From contig OY725490.1 in NCBI GenBank assembly GCA_963281255.1, positions 744,001 to 808,000 of the forward strand: 64,000 nt of DNA. The letters run 5' to 3'. The notes under the pieces are model-generated. The model worked only from the letters and a program-made list of their open reading frames with translations. It made no database searches and was not told the DNA's origin. Positions within the stretch are counted from its first letter, which is position 1. Each line of letters opens with the position of its first letter. The position numbers and the translations under genes were made by a program. Shown here one piece after another: positions 1-11,982 of the stretch. This DNA is from Aphrocallistes beatrix. Lineage: Eukaryota > Porifera > Hexactinellida > Sceptrulophora > Aphrocallistidae.

Positions 1-1719
1 GTAAGATATACTCATTAACTTCTATTACATATATAGATGTGAATGCGAAAAGCTTTTGAATTTCTGACTTGAAACTGAACAGATAGACTATAATTGATGT
101 TATTTCTCTAAATATGAGTAACTTTATACTCGCAAAGAAAAATGCAATCCAAAGATATAACAGCATGATATTAGGAATTGCTTGTCTAAGAGTAGTAGGT
201 GATTATTGTATTTTGGTTTAGCATCTTGTTCATACTTATATGTTAGATCTGATTCATGTCCAATCTTTATAAGAAAGACTTGATTGTCATTTTCAAATAT
301 GTATGTTCCGTAAGTAGATTTCGTATAGGGTCTGTATTCTACTACTAGATTTCTGTTACATTTCTAATCTATTATTTCAGATCCATAACCATCTGATTTA
401 AAGTGGTTTAGCTAAGACAAAAATTCAAATCAAGGAGTGATTCGGCTGAAATCACAGAAATCCCCCACCATTCGCGAGGCTAAGTTCCTGGAAAATGCCG
501 CGATACACATTTGAACTATTAATAGTTAACATTTCAATTTCATTATTCAACCCAATAAGTAAAATATCAACTGTGGCACAAGAGGTAGTTCATCGTTATC
601 ATGTATAGTAGTAAATAGTGCCATATGTGTCACATGGTGGCAGTGATTGATCATTTGAAAACTTTGAGAATTAATAATTGATTATTAATATTCTACGAAT
701 GCGCAGATTTCGAATCTGAAATCAGATTAGTTGTATTATCACGAAAACTTTGGTCCAGGGGACCATTTTTTTCAGGAAAAATTGTCCGGGAGACTAATTC
801 TTTCATGGAAAATTAGATTCTATCAATCATTTGACATCCTCGATTTTTTGATACTTTTCAATTGTCGAACAACCAAGCTGTTTGACTGACAATTCATATT
901 CTGAACTCTCTTCCTATTGAGTGCCTACCTATTCCAACTATAATAACTAGACCAAATAACAGCTACCGTTTGCCACTGGGGCTTGACATCCTTTCCAAAT
1001 GGTGATGCATTTTTCATTGAAATATTGATTAGGGCGGACCAAAATTTCTTATGGAAAACTGGTCCCCCGGACCAAAATTTTCGCGGACCAATTTTCCAGC
1101 GACAGTTGTCACTTAGCGTTTAGGAGTTTTGATCTTCAGTAAGACCCATTAAGTATTAAATGCTCGTGAAATAATGAAGTGTAGAAATATTTTTGTCCGG
1201 GAAGTTTATTAGTTCAGCCATGCCGGACCAAATTGACTAGTCAAAAATTGGTCCTGCCAAAACCGGACTAGCCATATTTAAAATTAAACCCGTCATAAGT
1301 GATCTAGATGAAATCGAACCAATCGTATCTGTGACTACGGCCTGATAATTGTGAATAGACTGTTAGTAACAAACAATTGGAGCTTTGAATAATGAATTCT
1401 CTTTTGAATTAAAATTCAATTTTAAAAAGCTGTTTTCTGGAATATACATTAATATTCTCAATGACTAATATAATATATTTAATCTAATCTTCTTACTTAC
1501 AAGGTTAGAATGTAAATATTTCACAGACTAATTATCAAAAGGGCATGCTTAATTTCCGGAACAGACGAGTCAAGATGCCTAATTTCTAAAAAACTTTATC
1601 CTATCTCAATTTAGGTATCAATTTAGGTGGCTTTCAAGATGAAAAATATAATCGTAGACTAATTGTCGCTAAAACAGTCAATTCCACACAAAGGATATTA
1701 CAATAGAATATTAGTATCC
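1..1719. other. Repeat-rich non-coding stretch upstream of gene A
   Basis: No exon is recognisable here. The stretch holds a degenerate GGTCC/GGACC repeat (about 745-1275) and, near 1541-1585, a partial copy of the GGGCATGC hairpin element found complete elsewhere in the window. The rest is AT-rich and featureless to my eye. Confidence 0.5.
745..1275. repeat. Degenerate GGTCC/GGACC-rich repeat
   Basis: Clusters of GGTCC, GGACC and CCGGAC words lie at both ends and near 1040-1100. They resemble the better-preserved element at 42756-43391, which also pairs a GGTCC-rich head with an inverted GGACC tail. Edges are approximate and no target duplication was found. Confidence 0.35.
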
Positions 1720-1960
1720 AGTCTTCGTGTGTTACCAGTGATAGTATTTCTCATTGGTTTAGCATCTAGATGATAAGTCGGCAGTGATTTGTGTCCAATA
1801 TATACAATTACATATTGATCATCATTGTCAATTGTGTTGTGGGTAGACGATCAAGTAACACTGTATTCTGATATCTGCCACATGTTCAATCTTCAAACGA
1901 ACTCTCAACTTGTGAAAGTTTTCAAATTCTTAGAATCTGTATAAAAGAATAGATTGCAGC
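1720..1960 (+). promoter_or_regulatory. Promoter block of gene A with TATA box
   Basis: TATAAAAG lies at 1940-1947, about 95 bases before the chosen ATG. The preceding segment (a TTGGTTTAGCAT word near 1756, then an ACTTGTGAAAGTT word just before the TATA box) recurs beside other members of the cluster: reverse near 16380-16640, forward near 20030-20225, reverse near 36535-36625 and forward near 40955-41215. A block kept in front of paralogous first exons is most simply their promoter. A repeat carried along by duplication is the alternative. Confidence 0.55.
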
Positions 1961-2041
1961 ATGGAAAACATCATTTCAAAAAAACTTTACAATACTTTAT
2001 ATGATCTATTAACAATATTATTTTTGAAAATATTGTTAATA

Positions 2042-5000
2042 ATGGACAAATTGTTTCAAAATTTTTGTACTTCTGTCGTACATATTTGGATTTTATTCTT
2101 CTGCATACCATACGCAGTGCTTCCTGTTTCAGGTATTTTGATTTTATCTAACAATGAGTTTACAGAAATTAAGCATATAATGTTCAGGTTTTGTTAGAAG
2201 AAGCCCTTATGGCATAAACCTCTTTCTAAGATCTTGCAAAATTTAATTCCTTATCATTATCATTTAATTGAGGGATAAACTCATACGCTATCGATATGAT
2301 AAATTAATTGTTTACTTTTATTAAAAATAGATACATAAAGTAAGCAAGTTACAAAAATAGGCTAGAGCATAGCCTACTATAATAAGGCCTCAGAGTAACT
2401 TGCGAATTTGGCACTAGGGATGCAGTAGAAGATGGATGAAGAAATACATGAGCTGCCTTAAATCATTAACAAAGCACAATAGAGCTTAGGAATGTATTAC
2501 CAGCCTATATAAATATGGTGTCAAAGCACCCATATTCGTTGTTAAAATTTAGATTAGTCATCAAATGATCGCGCAACAGGCTATATTTGAGTCAAATTTA
2601 GTGATTTTCAGAGGTCGTTTAAGGGCACTTCTAAGTGCTTTTATTATAAGGTTTTTCGCATAGAACTGAGAAGTGAATGTGTTAATACGAAAAATGTGGA
2701 TTTGTTTCATGGAATGTTCTTACATTCCAGTGTTGCTATGGAAACGTGTTTTGGTTAGTTTGGACTATATCTTGAAAAGAGCGATAGCTAGACATTCAAA
2801 TTTAATCCCATTTGATAGCAAATAGGTGACTTCTTATTCAGCTATAATACAATTTCTGTGTCTAAATTCAATGATTTACGAGATATTCGACAAATTACCA
2901 AATGTGACCAATATGATAAATTGTCTAATAACTCGTAAATTATTGAATTAAGACATAGAAATTGTATTATAGCTTATAGGAAGTAGCCTATTTGCTATCA
3001 AATGGGATTAAATTTGAATGTCTAGCTATCGCTGTTTTCAAGATATAGCCCCAACTGACCAAAACACCTTTCCATAGCAACACTGGAATGTAAGAACATT
3101 CCATAAACAAATTCCAAATTTTTCGTATTAACACATTCACTTCTCAGTTCTATGTGAAAAACTTATAATAAAAACATTTAGAAGTGCCCTTAAACGACCT
3201 CTGAAAATCACTAAATTTGACCCAAATATAGCCTGTTGCGCGATCATTTGATGACTAATCTAAATTTGAACAACGGATATGGGTACTTTGACACCATATT
3301 TATATATGCTGGTAATACATTCCTAAGCTCTATTGTGCTTTGTTAATGATTTAAGGCAGTTCATGCATTTCTTCATCCATCTTCTACTGCATCCCTGGTT
3401 AAGTTACTCTTAGGCCTTATATATAGTAGGCTATGGCTAGAGACTAACTTCCAACGGTTGACATGTAGTTTTAGGAGTGTAGAATTCGAATAAAATATTT
3501 TCGGATCCATATAGGAAATTATTCCCAAAGTAGTTTAGATTGAGAAACTCCAGGCGCCCGCAGGGCGACTCTGCGGACACGCATTACCCGCAAGCTGCGC
3601 AGCCCAAGCAAGGAAAGCAAGCTTGTAATATATAAGTGTCTAGCTAAATAGCTCATGTTCCGCTTTTTCCTTGCAAAGGTTAGCATGTATGTGTCGCTGA
3701 TATTTTAACTCAACTGTGCATAGATAGTTAGAATGACAAAAACATTTGCGAATTATTTCACTTCTAGTTGAATTCAAATGGAGCTGCATTATCGGTCTGT
3801 TAAACAGGATGTTGAGTGCGAGATAGATTTCTGAATTCGTTCAATTGACAAGAACTGGATGTGTATAATTACTGTAATATTTATTGAATACTAATCTTTA
3901 GGTTCTATCTCTTCAACTTCAGCTCAGATTATTCAAACCCCAGAATACGCATGTATTGGAGACAGAGTCGATATAAGATGTGACCTACAAGTTCTAGATA
4001 CTGATTTGGGAGGAGAATTTTCCATTGATCGAGATATGATTTTCATTGTCGGTAATTCTATGAATATTATCAGCGAATCTCATCTTGGTTCAAACAACGT
4101 GTCCGGAGGAATCAATTTACAGAGGTTGTCTGGGGTATTGGATCCATCAAGCAATTCCACTCGAGTGATAGCGACTATTTCCTTGCTCAACTTCACCAGT
4201 TCTGATGCAGGTTTCCTTCTAGGATGCACTCAGTCCACTCTGGATATGAATAATATGACTCTATATCCGGTTTCTGCAACGACCACTATTGAGGCTAGAG
4301 GTATGCTCATTTATTTCTAAATTTAGACAAATGTTTTGACACTTGTAGCGTAAATTAATCACATTTTGACCGAATTTAGCAATAAATCGAATTAGAAATC
4401 TATTAATGATTCACAGTAGTTATTGTATTTGGACATCTCAGGTGGTTGTAAAGTATAACACAATCTATTCGTTAGTTTGTATGTACATAGAGACTGGCGA
4501 AATGTATGCACTCATTCAGAATCCATACTAGTCACAGCATCAAAGGCTGTGTCTACAAAATTTCACAAATTAGCATTGGATGCCGCAATCCTCTCACAGA
4601 ATTGCTGCACTCTAAAATTGGGCTGGCCACGCCTCTAGCTGGGCTAACCTCGGTGGACTTCCTTACGCATGTAATTTAGAAGCTTGACTCCGTATTCGGA
4701 GTTGATATTACATATGTTTGTCTATTGACGGCTATTGCAATAGTATGAGCTCTCTTCTATTTTTTCATTTGTGGATTTGAATTTAGTTGCTCCAGCTCCT
4801 GTTGCGAGTACAACTGCTTCAATCACGGAGTTTAACTCTACAACCTGCATGAGTACAGTGGATGTATCTCGGATGGTTTGGCCAAGTATGGGATCCTCAG
4901 CTGCAACTAATCAAGTCATATACCTGGATGGTTATGAGGTTAACAGAATCGATGTTGCAGAGGCTTTTGGTCAGGACAGAAGAGTCTTACTTCTCGATAC

Positions 5001-8000
5001 GAACTACACATACTCTCTAGCTGCTGCTAACTGTAACGGCACATCTCTTCAAGTTGCAGCATCTCCATTGAGTATATCAAGTGAGTTCAGAAATATAGCA
5101 TTCATACATTGTTGGATATAAATATGCTAATTTAGCCAATGACCATGATCTGTAAGTACAAACTAATGATTGATTTATTAGAGTCATGATTTCAGTTAAA
5201 TTTATATAGCATATTATCTAGATGTAGATAATCTATACACATTCCAACTGTTGAAATTGAAATTCAATTTCGAATACTCAGACTATTCATAATATCTGAC
5301 CTGTTCTGCAAGTAGTATATCGCTACAGTGCTCACTCTTCCATACACATGAACCCCAGGCAATTACTTTCGCTCATATTGAAACTCCAGAAGATTTTTCA
5401 GGGAAAAACGTTTAATAAATAAATGCTTATCAAGCCCTTTTAATCTGTTCTTACTGGAAAAATGCCAGCCACTTTTGCTCAATTGTTTCCTAAACAAGGT
5501 CATGTAGAATAAATTACTGGTTTATCATCCATTTCTTTCAAATTAGGGAAGCAAGGATGCGATTTTATATTTATATGTTTCACTAAATATATATGCACAT
5601 CCATACTAATGGTTCAAGAGTATCGAAAAATTGAATCAAATTATTTGATTTATCAAACTTGATTAATATTATTATTAGCAAATTGAAAATAATCAAAATT
5701 GAACTGTATAGGGATGATACATTGTCAAGACGACAGATAAAATTGGGATGAGCAAGGATAGAAGACAACAATTTTATTTTGCATAACCCAAGTATAACTG
5801 CATAACTCTCTCTATATACACATTTATGTGTCTGTAAAATTTGAAAATATTTAATATTACTTTTGCTGCAGGTCATACCATTGACAGCTCCTTCATTTCA
5901 ATCAACTACAATCAATTAAATAATGAAGCTAACATTGAATGGGTTAGTTTCTTCAATTTATTTTCTGAGTCTCATCATAAATAGCTCATCATAAAATTAT
6001 TTATTCACAATTTGCAATTAGGTTAATAGCATGGAAATGAATCTAGCACCTCTCCTCATTGATTACTCTCTCACAGTCAACTATCATTACACTCAAAACA
6101 GTGTAACGCAGTCATTCAATGGAGATTCTATACTCAGTCTCCTGTCAGATGTAGAAACCCACACAATTCAACTAACACCTCACAGCTTCTCTACGAATAG
6201 CGGAGTTTCTTTTGAGATAACCCTGAGCTTGAAAATGGTTCGGCAGTGTGGGCAATCAGTGAATGGATTCGAAGTCCCTGGTTCTTTAAACACAGGTACT
6301 GAAGAATAAAATCTATTTGTGTATTAAATGTTAGCTCTGAAATGCAAATAACAGTTTGAATGGCCTAACTGTGGAGATGAATATTGTTAGATCCTAGTAA
6401 TGACACAAGTAGATCTTTGCGGAATTTTGCTAATTTGGCATAATAAAAGTATCACATGATATGCAACCAACGTTATAATTTGTCATATGCTATTCACTTT
6501 ATTAATCTTTTTTTATCAAAACGTTATGCAATTGAAAATATTAGCTTGTTTCTATCCCTAATTTACAGGTATTCAGATACAACAATTTCCAGAATATGCT
6601 TGTCCTGGAGACAGAATTGACATTATTTGCAACTTTACTGTCCCTAATGCTTCTATTTATACGTTTCTTAACCCTCAAACTGATCTTTTCATTGTTGGTA
6701 GTCAGGGAAATTTAGTCCTGCAAACGGTGATTGGTGCAAACCAAGAAAGTGGTGGCGTCAACCTGCAACGCTTGTCTGGAACTTCAGATCCAGTTTCTCC
6801 AACAAACTTTATCGGAAACATCTCTCTTCTCAGCTTCACTCCCTCTGATTCTGGATTACTCCTAGGATGTACTCGGAACTATGAGGAAACGGGTTCTATG
6901 GAAATTAGATCAATATTTGCAGGAGTAAATATTCAATCTATCGGTATGTTATTTACTGTGATGATTGCGCATGGAAATTTCCTTAAAATAGTGTTCAAGT
7001 ATCGTACGCTTATTTATTTTCGATTAGATTTAGCATTATGTCCATCATATTTTAGAGGTGAAATATCCTTTATAATAATGTAAATTATGCTCCTCGATTT
7101 AGTGATATCTAATTCCGTGCGTTAGCTTAGCGTTTCTAACTTTTGTACTATTAACCGTAGAATGCCCAGAGGGGAGACAGTATCTCCGATATCGCGGATG
7201 TCTCCCAGCCATTTTCTATGCAACTGAAGCCATATAAATGCTGGGGATTCTACAGTTAATTAACCCAATAGAATCTACAGAATATATATATTCTGAACAT
7301 ATACACTTCTCAGGCCCGGCGGAAGCAACTTTTTATTGGTCCGGCCAAAGCGGAAGTTGGTCCGGCCAAAGTGGAAGTTGGTCCGGCCAAAAGCAAATTT
7401 GCATATGAAAATAAGCCATAATGGCATAAAATTGGTCCGGCCAAAGCCGGACCAGCCGGACCAGTTCCGCCGGCCCTGCTTCTTAAGCCTCCTAATACTG
7501 ACGTCTGTGTTTCAATTACTATTGATACACAGTACTTTTATGTTGCTAATAATACTTAGACTCAGAGCATAAATTTCTGTGATAGTAATATAGACTAACA
7601 TTCTAAAACAATCAGTCTATAAATCAATAATTCTTTGGAAAGTTGAAAATTAGTTCCATTCCATATCTAAATTCATTCTATTTATGATGCTTTAACCGAT
7701 TATTTTATCAGTAATTGCACTGTTCAGGTTCTCCTCTCACTCCTACGTCATCATCAATATCTAACTCTGTAATAAACCCATCAACTTGTAATGGTGCAGT
7801 AACTGTACGTTGGGTAGCTGCTCCTTCCAATCCTCCGAACTCACACATCTTGTATCAGAATGGGATAGAGATTGCCACCATTAATTATCCACTAACATCA
7901 TACACTCACACTACAACGCTGCTACTCAATACAGAGTACAGTTACTCTGTAGCAGCCAGCAACTGCAATGGAACTTCTCTACACTCTCAAAGTGCTCCTA

Positions 8001-9634
8001 CTCTTCCTTCTATTGCAAGTTAGTTCAGAAAATAATTATGTTTGAGCAAGAATTTGACCAATGATAAAACCTGCTTATAGTACGCTACTCATAATGGTTC
8101 ACCGTCCATAGAAAGGGAAAGTGGACGCCAAAGACACTTTTTAAGGAAAATTATTTATACATGTAATTTTGAGTCTTGAGGTAAAATTCGTCAATCTAAA
8201 GCTCAGAACCTAAAATAGATAGTCCAAAATACTATCAGGATGTATACGTTATATTGCAAAGGCCTGAAAATTGGAGATAATATGATTATACTTATATAGT
8301 AAGATACGGCGTTTCATTTTTTTTTCGCAAAATTTATCTACAAATTCAATCAATTTTTTAATATTATCAAAAGCATTAGAAATAAGAGATTTGATTCGTC
8401 CGTCCCAGAAATTAGGTATGCTTCATACTAATTAATTTCATTTCTGGCTAAGAGTCTTATATTGAAAATAAATCTCGATTCTGATTCTTTCAATGCCAAA
8501 GTTCCTTATAGATTAACTCAAACAGTATACACAATTACTTCAATTTATTGAAATATATTCTCTCTCTCAGGCTACGATGTTACCACTAATATCAGTATTT
8601 CTTACGATCAGAGCAATAACATTGCGAATCTCTACTGGGTTGGTCCACTATGCAACATTAGAATTAATAAGTAAAATATAGATAATTAACTTGCTATATT
8701 CCTTAATAGAATCTTACACAGAACTCCCTTCAAGTAATTCTCATCGAGTATTACGTACAAATCAACTATACATATACTCAAGATGGTGTCACGGAATACT
8801 TCAATAATGAATCCACACTCACACTATTCCCAAATGTCACTAGCTATTCAGTACTATTGACAAGTCACAACTTTTCTACGAGTATTGGACTGTCAACTGA
8901 AATTTCTGTTGGCTTACAAATCAACAGACAGTGTGGACAATTGGTCCCACAGAGAATTATCTTGGGATCTTTCACAGGTAATAACTATTCATACAAATGA
9001 ACCTAAGTCTTGTCAATTTCCTTTTGAATGAGAAGTGTAACTAAATATGCTTTCCAATAGTTTCCAATCCTGCACCAGGGATACCTGCATCTAATAGAGG
9101 TAAGCTGAGACACAACCTAAGCATTCTGAATTTACTATATTATACCAGTATACAAGTATAACTGCTATTTATATCTCTTACTCACTGTTGCCATTCTTAG
9201 CTGTCATCGGAAGCGTTTTGGGAGTGTTAGGTTTGCTTATTCTCTTCTTTTCGATTCTTCTCATCATATTCGTTGCTTTGGGGATGTATAGATGTTGTAC
9301 AATGATGACAGGAAAAGGTAAATTCTACTCTTATCTGCAATAATATCCATAGTATGAGTTTATTACAGACGTATCTCTTCAATAGATTCGATACAAGCAA
9401 ATGAGAAGAATGTTTCAGAGTAAGTGTATATAGGAAATCAAAAATACAATCTCTAAGAATTCTAAATCACTTTCTATGGCCCTTAATAAGATGTACAAAC
9501 CTTTAAAGCTATGTTCCCATCTTACAATTAACATACAAATTAACGCAGAATAAATAATGTTTTAATATCTATTTTGCAGCATTGAGATGAAGCAGAGAGA
9601 AGATGCAGCTGATAGAAAGTCTTCAACCAAGAAA
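2042..9634 (+). CDS. Gene A: Ig/FN3 single-pass surface receptor
   Basis: I do not know a name for this receptor. Exons: 2042-2132, 3902-4300, 4787-5080, 5872-5942, 6022-6295, 6569-6943, 7728-8018, 8571-8638, 8710-8977, 9061-9099, 9201-9317, 9386-9419, 9580-9634. All have AG/GT borders and matching phases, giving about 792 open codons. Order: signal peptide (starts MDKLFQN), Ig-like domain (PEYAC...C...SDAGFLLGC), FN3-like (NYTYSLAAANCNG), split FN3-like unit, then a second Ig-like, FN3-like and split unit, a Pro/Asn linker, a membrane span (GVLGLLILFFSILLIIFVAL) and a charged tail. Start 2042 is preferred over in-frame 1961 because gene E begins with the same MDK exon of 91 nt. The YANV-type last exon of its paralogues was not found. 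Reading through the last donor adds VSY and a stop at 9646. Confidence 0.75.
2280..3627 (-). repeat. Type II dispersed repeat, interrupted by a transposon
   Basis: The two parts (about 2280-2367 and 3436-3627) match the repeat units at 26150-26440, 32680-33040 and 46040-46500. The left part carries an ACATAAAGTAAGCAA word. The right part ends in a GC-rich head (CGCCCGCAGGGCGACTCT, then AAGCAAGCTTGTA). The palindromic element 2368-3435 sits inside it. Confidence 0.55.
2368..3435. mobile_element. Palindromic TIR element 1 (1068 bp, 7-bp TSD)
   Basis: Two arms of about 500 bp are near-perfect inverted copies meeting near 2900. The ends are CATAGCCTACTA and TAGTAGGCTATG. The seven bases GCTAGAG flank both sides (2361-2367 and 3436-3442), as expected for a target-site duplication. 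No transposase ORF is seen, so it is non-autonomous. It lies in intron 1 of gene A. A second copy of 1067 bp is at 16743-17809. Confidence 0.85.
7151..7259. mobile_element. TTAA-flanked MITE
   Basis: It is bounded by TTAA on both sides, with inverted ends CCGTAGAATGCCCAG and CTGGGGATTCTACAG. The core (GCGGATGTCTCC, CAGCCATTTTC) recurs in a diverged copy at 63093-63169, also within TTAA. TTAA targets are typical of piggyBac-type elements; the assignment to that superfamily is inferred. Confidence 0.65.
7311..7478. mobile_element. GGTCCGGCC TIR element with internal tandem units
   Basis: Inverted ends CAGGCCCGGCGGAA and TTCCGCCGGCCCTG enclose about four GGTCCGGCCAAAG units. The CAGG...CCTG termini suggest a hAT-type MITE, but flanking duplication is poor (only CTTCT shared). 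It lies in the intron between the second Ig-like and FN3-like exons of gene A. The short open frame through it is repeat-derived. Confidence 0.6.
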
Positions 9635-9649
9635 GTGAGTTATTAGAGA

Positions 9650-11097
9650 TGGAAAACTGTACAGTAAAGTAATTACATAAATTCTCCACTGACTCCACAT
9701 TCATGCAGTGCTACTGAACTATATTCGCTTGCATAGCTTTTATTGCTACTCAAATAATGAAAGTGCGTAATTCAAGTAGTTTATTGGCTTGCGGCGATCG
9801 GTTTGTGTACTTATTCTGGATTGGCAAAGTCCCACTTTTAACAGTCTTAGCTGCGCCTCATATAATATATCCTTAAACCTAGTCGTAGAACCTTCGACAG
9901 TAGAATGAGCATTCCAACGAAGATAAGACTCAACAGGGGCACAGCCGAAACTATGTTATTTGCTTGGGATATTCAATTGAAGAATTGTCCCGGATACTTA
10001 ACCAGGGGTGGTGCTAGGTAGGATCAGGTATGGCTCAGGTTTCATGCAAGGGTTTATCTAGGTGCTCGGGCGGCACTTTTAGGCGCCAGTCTGGTATCGT
10101 CCGAGGAGCCAAGGTGCTTGCAGTGGGGATTCAATTTTTGGTACCGGATTACCACCATCCCTGGAATCACAAAATAAACTGTTTGGGTACCAAATAACTT
10201 TTATCACCGAAAAAGTGCCGGACTTGAAAGTTCTAGATAAACCCATGGTCTCATGAGAGTTTGAATGTGCCATACCCACAGTGGGCTACACTTAAATTCC
10301 CGCACAACATAAGATACGTCTAAAATGTTACAGCAGCCATCGCTTTTCATGGTTTAGCACGAATATTACTCAAAATGTAAAGTGAAAAAGAACATTATCA
10401 TTAAGCAATGCTTTCTAGAAGTGTGCTCCACATTAGTTATGCTGTCTCCACCTGTAACCACTAGGGACAGTAGCATAGTGCCACTCTTAGAAAGAATACA
10501 AATAACTTGTATTATCCTTATTTCCTCCCTTATAGTCTCCAATAACAGAAACTGTATACTCCAATCCTCAGCAGATGAGTGATGATATACAAGTGGCCTA
10601 AGTATCTTGGACATTGCGTTTCTGTTACTTTATAATCAATATTTATTCCACTTTCTGTATACTAAAGTCTCCATTTATTTCTGTTATTTTGTAATGATTA
10701 AAGAACTGATGTAGATTTTAAGAATGTGATAATATTATAATTACTTCCAACGCGTTTCGCTTGTCAACACAGCGGTGCAACCAAACACTTCTCGTTCACA
10801 TGAACCCTTCGCGCACCCACACTGTTGAAAATTCAAGTCTAAATATATTTGACAAAAACAATGTGGTTCTGAGGCCACAAAATGAGTGGTATTTTGCATT
10901 AGGACAATTAATAGAATATATTTTCTACTTTTGTATAAGTTGCATCTATTGCATTGTGTGTCAGGTAATGGTTTCATGAATAGTCCTACAGATATAGATC
11001 CCTTTTCTAGTCATAGAATTGTTCTTTTTGATAATAAGTAGAGATAATTTTGAATCTAGAAAGTTAAATTTTCATAAACTAAACAAAAATAATCTTA
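9650..11097. other. Intergenic stretch between gene A and the NHL gene
   Basis: No exon fits the receptor family here; the missing terminal tail exon of gene A was looked for and not found. It holds the MITE at 10047-10247. Short overlapping open frames near 10366-10614 and 10741-10979 run on both strands without recognisable similarity and look like chance. Confidence 0.4.
10047..10247. mobile_element. hAT-like MITE (CAAGGGTTTATCTAG)
   Basis: Terminal inverted repeats CAAGGGTTTATCTAG and CTAGATAAACCCATG are flanked by 8-bp near-repeats GTTTCATG (10039-10046) and GTCTCATG (10248-10255). An 8-bp duplication suits the hAT superfamily. Related ends occur near 15899 and 49470-49485. Confidence 0.65.
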
Positions 11098-11982
11098 TTA
11101 CAAAGAAAATATCTGCAAACTGCATTCATAGTGCCAAGACAAAACAACTAATTTACGATCTTTAGTAATAGCTATTCCATTTGGATAATAGAACAGTCCT
11201 ACATTATGTCCTCGCTCTCCTAACGTTTGGAGGAGTGTGCCTTCATTCGAGAATATTTTTATATTGTGAGCATCTCTATCACTGATAATGAAATTCTCAT
11301 TTGCATCCAGACAGAAGAAGTAAGAGTTGGTGACTTGCATTCCAACACCCCAAGTAATTAAAGACCTTAATTTCTGACCAGCGATTGTGAAGATGTGAAC
11401 ACATGGAGAGCTACAGCTGAGTACATATATCTCTACTGACGTCAGTATGACGTCACATGGTAGTGTCATGGAGTGGTGTGAGATGTGTCGTACGTATTCT
11501 AGGTCGCTATTCAGGATTTGAACTCTATTGTTTCCTTGATCAGAAATGAAGATTTCTCCCTTAGTAGAGACAATAAGTTGCCTAGGCTTATCAAACTGTC
11601 CAAATTCAGATCCTTTTCCTCCTGCCTTAGCCACTAGATTGATGCCTACAGACACTTTGAAATGAAATACGAAGTGCTCAAACAGATCTGTCACATAGAT
11701 ATTGTCTCTATAGATGGCCACACCCCATGGATCCTTCATATGCTCATTCGAGAAGGTGCTGATAAACGCACCAGTCATTGAGAATATAGACACACGTGGA
11801 GGTACTGCTTCTACCACATAGATCAGGTCGGTTTCAGAATCGATGGCGATACCTCGTAGTATATGTACCTGTCCGGTGGTTATAGTTTCTACTGTTCCAG
11901 CAATCAAATGTTCATAAACGTGTTCTCTGTGTGATTCTGTGGAATATAAAAGTTGGAACGCTTTAGAAAATTGAATTGCCAT
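11098..11982 (-). CDS. NHL-repeat beta-propeller protein
   Basis: One open frame of 294 codons with NHL-type blades, for example RGIAIDSETDLIYVVE (about residue 43), WGVAIYRDNIYVTD (about 85), PRQLIVSTKGEIFISDQGNN (about 132) and PNGIAITKDRKLVVL near the end. This is the pattern of six-bladed NHL propellers as in TRIM/LIN-41-like proteins, which bind RNA or protein partners. No RING, B-box or filamin domain is seen, and an in-frame stop directly precedes the ATG. It is therefore either a stand-alone propeller or the last exon of a longer gene whose 5' exons I cannot identify. It lies downstream of gene B on the same strand. A 5'-proximal part with its flank is duplicated at 21108-21488. Function is not deducible. 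Confidence 0.75.
   Translation of the reverse strand: MAIQFSKAFQLLYSTESHREHVYEHLIAGTVETITTGQVHILRGIAIDSETDLIYVVEAVPPRVSIFSMTGAFISTFSNEHMKDPWGVAIYRDNIYVTDLFEHFVFHFKVSVGINLVAKAGGKGSEFGQFDKPRQLIVSTKGEIFISDQGNNRVQILNSDLEYVRHISHHSMTLPCDVILTSVEIYVLSCSSPCVHIFTIAGQKLRSLITWGVGMQVTNSYFFCLDANENFIISDRDAHNIKIFSNEGTLLQTLGERGHNVGLFYYPNGIAITKDRKLVVLSWHYECSLQIFSL

Noticed and set aside
1961-2041. Upstream in-frame ATG for gene A
   Set aside because: Gene E starts with MDK at the homologous position with the same exon length of 91 nt, and the upstream part is Lys/Leu-rich without conservation; 2042 is more likely, though not certain.
5583-5876. Minus-strand 97-codon frame
   Set aside because: It lies in an AT-rich intron of gene A and ends at a plus-strand splice acceptor; no domain.
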